Assembly: GCF_000971295.1 (NCBI RefSeq)
Contig: NZ_LANJ01000044.1
Location: forward strand, 164,556-228,555
DNA length: 64,000 nucleotides
Source of the DNA: Devosia epidermidihirudinis
GTDB taxonomy: Bacteria > Pseudomonadota > Alphaproteobacteria > Rhizobiales > Devosiaceae
Direction: 5' to 3'
Shown here in pieces: positions 58,781 through 64,000 of this stretch. Under the pieces are notes generated by a model that ran no database searches, was not told where the DNA came from, and saw only the letters and a list, made by a program, of their open reading frames with translations. The position numbers were made by a program, and so were the translations under genes. How positions within the stretch are numbered: position 1 is the stretch's first letter; each line of letters starts with the position of its first letter.

Positions 58781-61654
58781 ATGTCGACCGCCCTCAACCT
58801 TTCCCGCCCTCTGCCCGCCGCGTCTGACGCAAAGGGCTCTTTTGCTGCCCTCCGGGCGGCTGTGTTGCAGCGCGGGTTTAGGGGGGACATCAGCCTTGAC
58901 CGCGCCGCGCGCGCAGCCATGTCCACCGATAATAGCGTTTACGAGCTGACGCCGGACCTCGCGGTAGCGCCGCGCGACGAGGCCGATGTGATCATGCTGC
59001 TCACCGTCATGGCGGAGCCCGAATTTGCCCACCTGCCCATCACCCCCCGTGGTGGCGGCACCGGCACTAATGGGCAGAGCCTTAATCGCGGCGTGATCCT
59101 CAATTTCCAGCGCTTCATGACAAGGGTGCTGGAGGTCAACGTTGCCGAGGGCTGGGCCGATGTGGAGCCAGGCGTCGTGCTCGACGAACTGAATAGCGTC
59201 CTCGCGCCCGAGGGCCTGTTCTTTGCGCCCAATACCTCAACCGCGAGCCGCTGCACCATTGGCGGCATGGTGGGCACCGACGCGTCGGGCAAGGGTTCGC
59301 GCATTTATGGCAAGACAGGCGACAACATTGTCGGCCTCAATATCGTCCTCGACGGCGGCCGCCATCTGTCGAGCCTCGCGCCGGCGCCCGATTGGGCCGA
59401 GCCGCTGCTCGCCGACCTCGCCGCTGCCTGTGACGCTGGACGCGATGCTCTGATCGCCAATACGCCGCGCATCAACCGACGCTTTACCGGCTATGATCTG
59501 GAGCGCGCGCGCCCCAATGCGCAGACCCTTGACTGGTGGCGACTGTTTTTGGGCGCAGAGGGGACACTGGGCATTGTCACCCGCATCCGGGTCAAGCTGA
59601 TGCCTGTGCCGCAGCACAAGCGCCTGGTCGTTGTGGCCTTTGAGAGCTTTGACCACGCGCTGCTGTCAGGCGCGCCGGCCCTGACACATGATCCACTGGC
59701 CATCGAAATCATGGATGGCTGGGTGGGCCGACTGGCGCGCGAGGCCGGACTAACCGACGCACTGCCCCAGGATGTGCGCGGCGGCGAAGGCCAGAACCTC
59801 TCGCATATCTTCGTCGAATTCGTTGGTGATGACGCGGCGGACGTCGACGCGCGCGCCACGGCCTTCGGCAGTTTCGCCCGCCAACTCCCCGGCGCCACCG
59901 GCACCTATACCGCGCTTGACCCCGACGAGCAGAAGCGGCTTTGGGGCATTCGGGCGGCAGCGGTTGGACTGCTCAGCAAACGCGACGGGCGGCGCCGCCC
60001 CATCGCCTTTATCGAGGACAGTGTGGTCCCGGTCGAAAACCTTGTGCCCTTCGTTGCCGGGTTCGACGCGCTGATGCGCCAGCATGGGCTGACTTATGGC
60101 ATTTACGGCCATATCGACGTCGGATGCCTGCATGTTCGGCCAGCGCTCGATCTCGACGCCGAAGCTGATCAGGCGATGTTCTCAGCCATTTCCGACGCCG
60201 TCTATGCCCTGTGCAACACCCATGGCGGCATCTTTTGGGGCGAGCACGGCAAGGGCATCCGCGGCGCTTATCTGCCCGATTTCGTCGGGCCAGAAGCCTA
60301 TGCCGCCCTGCAATCGGTCAAGCGCGCGTTTGACCCGGCAGAGCGCTTCAACCCGGGCAAGCTCGTTGTGCTGCAGCAGCCACGCCTGGGCATTGCCGAC
60401 CTGCCGTTCCGCCGCGGCAATGCGCCGGGTGACCTGTTCGAAAAGAGCTTTCACTGCAATGGCAACGGCGCCTGCCTGTCCTTTTCGCGGGCCACCCCGA
60501 TGTGCCCGTCCTATCAGGCCACCCGCGACAACAGGCAATCGCCTAAGGGGCGCGCCGACGCCATCCGCCAGTGGCGGCAGGGCCAGATCGACGGGATCGC
60601 CGATCTTGCCGCCTTTGAAGAAGACGTGTTCGACACACTCAGCACTTGCCTCAGCTGCAATGCCTGTGCCGGGCGCTGCCCGGTTCAGGTCAGCATTCCG
60701 GCGATGAAGTCATCCTTTCTCGAGCACTATTACAAGTCCCGACCCCGCCCCCTGCGCGACCACTTAGTGACGACGCTGGAGGCGGCGGCCAATCTGGTCG
60801 ACAGAACCCGGCCGCTGGCGCGGCTCGGCATGGCGCTGGTGGGCAAGTGGGGCGCGGCAGCGATCGGCATGCTGGATGCGCCGGCCATTTCTCGGCGCGG
60901 CCTCTATCACCTCGGCCATCCCGTGGCCCATTGGCGCAGCTTCGACAAGGCCATTGCCGGCAGCAGCGATGTGGCGGTGCTCGCCGATCCGTTCACCACC
61001 ATGTTTGACACCGAAGCCATTGCCGACATCTGCAATGGCCTTGCCGCGCTTGGCTATCATCCCGTAATCGTCACGCTCCCTGCCGGAGCCAAATCGAGCC
61101 ATGTGCTCGGGCTTGTGGCCCGCTATCAAAGCCGCGCCCGCCAGCAGATTGCAGCTCTGCACAAGATCAGCCAGAGCGGGTTGCCGCTCGTTGCCGCCGA
61201 TCCGGCCATGGCCATGCTGGCGCGGCAGGAGTACCGCCATCTCGACGCAACGACGCCGCATCTCGCGCTAGTGCAGCACTTCCTCGCCGCCCGGATGGCG
61301 GCAGGCGATCGCTGGCCGCGCGCCGCGGAAGTGGCCAGTCGCAAGCTCATGGGCCATTGCACCGAAATGGCCGCCGCCCCAACCGCCCTCAAAAGCTGGC
61401 AACAGGTGTTTGCCGCCCTGAACATCCCCGTGCAGCCGGTTGAAACCGGTTGCTGCGGCATGGCGGGCCTATTTGGCCACGACATCAACAATCAGGAAAT
61501 GTCGCGTAATCTCTTCAACGCCAGCTGGGCCAAGCCGGTCAGCGGCGAACCGGAAATCCTCGCGACCGGCTTTTCGTGCCGCTGTCAGGTGGAACGCCTG
61601 ACCAAGACAAAGGCCCGCCATCCCATGGCTCTCATCGCCGACGCGCTCGGCTAG
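58781..61654 (+). CDS. ydiJ: YdiJ-type FAD/iron-sulfur D-2-hydroxyglutarate dehydrogenase
   Basis: 957 residues. FAD_binding_4 domain (about 60-270, with PRGGGTGTNGQSLNRG and the flavin-loop GGMVGTDASGKGSRIYG), then an FAD-oxidase C-terminal domain (about 270-535, with the H-x-D region YGIYGHIDVGCLHVRP). An iron-sulfur part follows, with CNGNGACLSFSRATPMCP near 562 and CLSCNACAGRCP near 624, and a CCG-type C-terminal domain (ETGCCGMAGLFGHD near 890, then SCRCQ). The order matches YdiJ, a D-2-hydroxyglutarate dehydrogenase donating electrons to the respiratory chain. The neighbour encodes the L-isomer oxidase. Glycolate oxidase or D-lactate dehydrogenase activity is the alternative, less likely given the YdiJ-type MCPS-SPKGRA arrangement. 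Confidence 0.88.
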   Translation: MSTALNLSRPLPAASDAKGSFAALRAAVLQRGFRGDISLDRAARAAMSTDNSVYELTPDLAVAPRDEADVIMLLTVMAEPEFAHLPITPRGGGTGTNGQSLNRGVILNFQRFMTRVLEVNVAEGWADVEPGVVLDELNSVLAPEGLFFAPNTSTASRCTIGGMVGTDASGKGSRIYGKTGDNIVGLNIVLDGGRHLSSLAPAPDWAEPLLADLAAACDAGRDALIANTPRINRRFTGYDLERARPNAQTLDWWRLFLGAEGTLGIVTRIRVKLMPVPQHKRLVVVAFESFDHALLSGAPALTHDPLAIEIMDGWVGRLAREAGLTDALPQDVRGGEGQNLSHIFVEFVGDDAADVDARATAFGSFARQLPGATGTYTALDPDEQKRLWGIRAAAVGLLSKRDGRRRPIAFIEDSVVPVENLVPFVAGFDALMRQHGLTYGIYGHIDVGCLHVRPALDLDAEADQAMFSAISDAVYALCNTHGGIFWGEHGKGIRGAYLPDFVGPEAYAALQSVKRAFDPAERFNPGKLVVLQQPRLGIADLPFRRGNAPGDLFEKSFHCNGNGACLSFSRATPMCPSYQATRDNRQSPKGRADAIRQWRQGQIDGIADLAAFEEDVFDTLSTCLSCNACAGRCPVQVSIPAMKSSFLEHYYKSRPRPLRDHLVTTLEAAANLVDRTRPLARLGMALVGKWGAAAIGMLDAPAISRRGLYHLGHPVAHWRSFDKAIAGSSDVAVLADPFTTMFDTEAIADICNGLAALGYHPVIVTLPAGAKSSHVLGLVARYQSRARQQIAALHKISQSGLPLVAADPAMAMLARQEYRHLDATTPHLALVQHFLAARMAAGDRWPRAAEVASRKLMGHCTEMAAAPTALKSWQQVFAALNIPVQPVETGCCGMAGLFGHDINNQEMSRNLFNASWAKPVSGEPEILATGFSCRCQVERLTKTKARHPMALIADALG

Positions 61655-61664
61655 GCAGGACAAC

Positions 61665-62867
61665 ATGCTCTACGATTATTGCATCATTGGCGGCGGCATT
61701 CTGGGGCTGGCGACGGCACGCGACATTTTGCGGCGAACCCCGGACGCCAGCGTTATCCTCATCGAAAAGGAAACCATGCTGGCCTGTCACCAAACAGGGC
61801 ACAATAGTGGCGTCATCCATGCCGGGGTCTATTACAAACCCGGCAGCCTCAAGGCCCGCCTCTGCAAGGCCGGGGCCGAGGCGACGCGCCAGTATTGCAC
61901 CGAGCACGGCATCGCCTTTGAAACCCGCGGCAAGCTCATCGTGGCAACCGACGCCATGGAACTGGCGCGCATGGACAAGCTGGCACAAACCGCCACCGAG
62001 AACGGCATCGCCTTCACAACACTGTCTGAAGCGGCATTGCGCGAACGCGAACCCAACATCAGCGGACTTGGCGCCCTGTTCGTCAGGGATAGCGGCATCG
62101 TCGACTATCGGCAGATCTGCGTGGCCATGGGGACAGAGATCGAGAAGGCCGGGGGCACCATTCTGCTCGGCCACGCCGTCACGCAATTGCGCGAGACCGC
62201 CGACCGCGTCGACATCGTGGCAGGCCAGACCCGCATCACCGCTCGCTATGTCATCGCCTGCGCCGGCCTGCAGTCGGATCGCCTGGCGCGTCAGGCCGGG
62301 CTCGATATCGATCACCAGATCATCCCGTTCCGCGGCGAGTACTACGATGTCAGCCCCGAAAAACGGGACATCGTGCATCACATGATCTATCCCGTACCCG
62401 ACCCGGCCCTGCCTTTCCTCGGCATTCACCTGACACCGACGATCCACGGCGAACTCACACTGGGCCCCAACGCTGTCCTTGGCCTTGCACGCGAGGGCTA
62501 TCCCAAACGCTCCTTTGATTTCGACGACGCCTTGGCGCTGGCAACGTTCCCCGGCTTCTGGAACGTGGCCAAAAACCAGTGGCGGTCCGGGCTGGATGAA
62601 TTTGCCAATTCGATCTTCAAGCGCCGCTATCTCAAGGCCTGTCAGAAATACTGCCCCGGCCTCGAGCTGAGCGATCTGGTGGAGCGCCCCGCCGGCATAA
62701 GGGCCCAGGCCGTCGCACGCGATGGCACCATGGCGCAGGATTTCCTGTTCAACCAATCTCCGCGCACGCTCCACGTCGGCAACGCGCCATCTCCCGCCGC
62801 GACTTCCGCCATTCCCATCGCTGAAATGATCGTCTCCAAGGCCCTGGAGAGCATGGCGGCGCGGTAA
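61665..62867 (+). CDS. lhgO: L-2-hydroxyglutarate dehydrogenase/oxidase
   Basis: 400 residues. DAO-family FAD protein: dinucleotide motif YCIIGGGILGLATARDIL near 4-21, HNSGVIHAGVYYKPGSLKA near 45-63, CTEHGIAFETRGKLIVAT near 78, and the C-terminal GIRAQAVARDGTMAQDF followed by NAPSPAATSAIPIA. These are hallmarks of L-2-hydroxyglutarate oxidase LhgO/YgaF. It oxidises L-2-hydroxyglutarate to 2-oxoglutarate with electrons to quinone. It starts ten bases after ydiJ (AGGA before the ATG), so both enantiomers are handled by one operon. Confidence 0.93.
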   Translation: MLYDYCIIGGGILGLATARDILRRTPDASVILIEKETMLACHQTGHNSGVIHAGVYYKPGSLKARLCKAGAEATRQYCTEHGIAFETRGKLIVATDAMELARMDKLAQTATENGIAFTTLSEAALREREPNISGLGALFVRDSGIVDYRQICVAMGTEIEKAGGTILLGHAVTQLRETADRVDIVAGQTRITARYVIACAGLQSDRLARQAGLDIDHQIIPFRGEYYDVSPEKRDIVHHMIYPVPDPALPFLGIHLTPTIHGELTLGPNAVLGLAREGYPKRSFDFDDALALATFPGFWNVAKNQWRSGLDEFANSIFKRRYLKACQKYCPGLELSDLVERPAGIRAQAVARDGTMAQDFLFNQSPRTLHVGNAPSPAATSAIPIAEMIVSKALESMAAR

Positions 62868-62949
62868 GCCGAGCATGCCCATCGTCGATCCCTTGGCGAC
62901 AAACGCTGCCAAAGACCCTATTTAGGGAGGCAGGAATACGGGGGAGACG

Positions 62950-63900
62950 ATGCAGGTTCTGACCTATGCGGCGTGCGCGCCTGCACTGAGCTGGCCGGGC
63001 GCGATCGAAGCATTGCGCGCGGGCCACAGACTGCCGCGCCCCCAACAGGGAGACGTGCTTCTGGGGACGGCAAACGCCAGTATCGTCAGCCGCACCGCGC
63101 ATATCGAGGGGCTGGGCTTCGCGATCAAAGGCGAAACTATTTTTCCCGCAAACACCCAGAACAACCTGCCATCGATCCAGGGTGCCGTGCTGCTGTACGC
63201 TCCCGACAATGGCGCACTGCGGGCTGTCATCGAGAGCCGACTGATCACCCAATTCAAGACCGCCGCTGACTCCGTGTTAGGCGCACGGTGCCTGGCGAGG
63301 CCGGACAGTCGTCACCTACTTATTGTCGGCGCCGGCATGGTCGCCGCGACATTGGTGCAGGCCTATTCGGCCGGCTTCCCCAGCATAGAGCGGATTTCAA
63401 TCTGGTCCCGGCGCCCGGAACAAGCGCAGGCGCTCGTCGCTGGGCTTGGCGCCCTCGGCCCCATAGTGACGGCCGTTACAGACCTGCCGGGCGCCGTCGC
63501 AGACGCCGATATCGTCTCGAGCGCCACCATGTCGACTACACCGCTGATCTACGGACAATGGGTGCGTCCGGGCACACATATCGACCTCATCGGCGCATAT
63601 ACGCCGGAAATGCGGGAGGCCGACGATGCGCTGATCGCCAAGTCCCTGGTCTACGTCGACTACCGCGACACGACGATTGATCGGATTGGCGAGTTGATGG
63701 CGCCACTTGCGAGCGGGGCGATCAAACGGGATCACATACGGGGCGATCTCTATGATCTCGTTGGCGCTGCGGGAAGCAGTCGGCACTCTGAAGCCCAGGT
63801 CACGTTGTTCAAGAATGGCGGCGGCGCGCATCTTGATCTGATGATTGCAGCCTACGTTTCGGGTTGTTTTGGCCTTGAGTTGCGGCATGAGCATGTCTGA
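62950..63900 (+). CDS. Ornithine cyclodeaminase/mu-crystallin-family reductase
   Basis: 316 residues. NAD(P)-binding loop LLIVGAGMVAATLVQAY near 118-134 in a Rossmann domain. The substrate-site Lys lies in FAIKGETIFPANT and Arg in VIESRLITQFKTAA, as in the family of ornithine cyclodeaminase, delta-1-pyrroline-2-carboxylate reductase and ketimine reductases. The ATG follows GGGGGAGACG. It is 82 bases after lhgO and probably in the same operon. It could feed proline or lysine breakdown into 2-oxoglutarate or 2-hydroxyglutarate, consistent with the neighbours. The specific substrate is not decidable by eye. Confidence 0.87.
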   Translation: MQVLTYAACAPALSWPGAIEALRAGHRLPRPQQGDVLLGTANASIVSRTAHIEGLGFAIKGETIFPANTQNNLPSIQGAVLLYAPDNGALRAVIESRLITQFKTAADSVLGARCLARPDSRHLLIVGAGMVAATLVQAYSAGFPSIERISIWSRRPEQAQALVAGLGALGPIVTAVTDLPGAVADADIVSSATMSTTPLIYGQWVRPGTHIDLIGAYTPEMREADDALIAKSLVYVDYRDTTIDRIGELMAPLASGAIKRDHIRGDLYDLVGAAGSSRHSEAQVTLFKNGGGAHLDLMIAAYVSGCFGLELRHEHV

Positions 63901-63972
63901 ATGCTCATTGAGGTCAACCCCGCACTGCAATCTCGGTTCCGCTTCCCCTCACTCCTTGCCCTGGAACGCAAA

Positions 63973-64000
63973 AACCCCCGGTCCTTTCGGACTGGGGGTT
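63973..64000 (+). terminator. Intrinsic terminator at the right edge (tail cut off)
   Basis: AACCCCCGGTCC-TTTC-GGACTGGGGGTT forms a 12-position stem with one mismatch. Preceding A residues and the paired TT at the end suggest a U-run just beyond the window. It ends the ydiJ-lhgO operon or a convergent one. Confidence 0.75.

Noticed and set aside
1..64000. Possible mobile element or genomic island borders
   Set aside because: No transposase, integrase, tRNA gene or long direct or inverted terminal repeats were seen, and base composition looks even apart from short promoter gaps.

Overview
The window is about 62-63% GC by eye, densely packed with short or overlapping gene junctions, and dominated by ABC uptake systems, FCD-type GntR, LacI and LysR regulators, small sugar- and nucleoside-catabolic operons and a sigma54/AcoR aldehyde dehydrogenase unit. 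This fits a free-living heterotrophic alphaproteobacterium of the Hyphomicrobiales (Devosia-like or Rhizobium-like). That placement is inferred from gene content, not from a marker gene. I recognised no rRNA, tRNA, CRISPR array, prophage or insertion sequence.

Layout. (1) 1-4.3 kb: two minus-strand membrane proteins of a Bat/VWA-type operon, cut by the left edge. (2) 4.4-13.2 kb: pseudoazurin, an SMP-30-like secreted protein, an acetaldehyde-type dehydrogenase with its DUF779 partner under a near-perfect sigma54 promoter, the divergent AcoR-like activator, a HisKA_2 sensor kinase and a diguanylate cyclase. (3) 13.6-16.7 kb: gnd-zwf-glucokinase, the oxidative pentose-phosphate entry. (4) 16.7-36.9 kb: an organosulfur/peptide acquisition region. 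Its core is a minus-strand operon whose products resemble DszB (desulfinase, with the Cys/His/Arg/Gly active-site pattern conserved), DszC (here carrying an extra copy of its C-terminal domain) and DszA. It is followed by an amino-acid-type ABC ATPase and an M19 dipeptidase and preceded by an M29/NicX-like protein. The divergent operon supplies two permeases, the binding protein and an odd ADP-ribosylglycohydrolase homologue. Next come an aldo-keto reductase, an SfnG/SsuD-like flavin monooxygenase with a P1-family peptidase, and a divergent GFA protein plus a complete oligopeptide-type ABC transporter. (5) 37.0-48.2 kb: two tandem GntR paralogues, a deoxy-sugar oxidation set (SDR, lactonase, acid-sugar dehydratase), a D-lactate dehydrogenase and a sugar ABC transporter with a cyclase-family protein. 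The exact 11-mer TGGTCCAACCA, a textbook FadR-type operator, lies upstream of both the sugar-acid operon/dld and the cyclase-transporter operon. (6) 48.4-57.6 kb: a LacI-controlled operon for a BMP/Nup-type nucleoside ABC transporter, nucleoside hydrolase, a glutamine-amidotransferase-like protein, an alpha/beta hydrolase and a formamidase-like protein. (7) 57.8-64 kb: LysR regulator, a YdiJ-type D-2-hydroxyglutarate dehydrogenase, an LhgO-type L-2-hydroxyglutarate oxidase and an ornithine-cyclodeaminase-family protein, ending in a terminator at the right edge.

Most notable is the dsz-like operon fused to amino-acid and peptide transport. I infer that it imports a sulfur compound, perhaps an amino-acid or peptide conjugate, and strips its sulfur as sulfite using reduced flavin supplied from elsewhere. 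Second is the GntR regulon, whose shared operator links two otherwise separate operons. Third is the nucleoside operon with three hydrolase-like genes of unassigned role.
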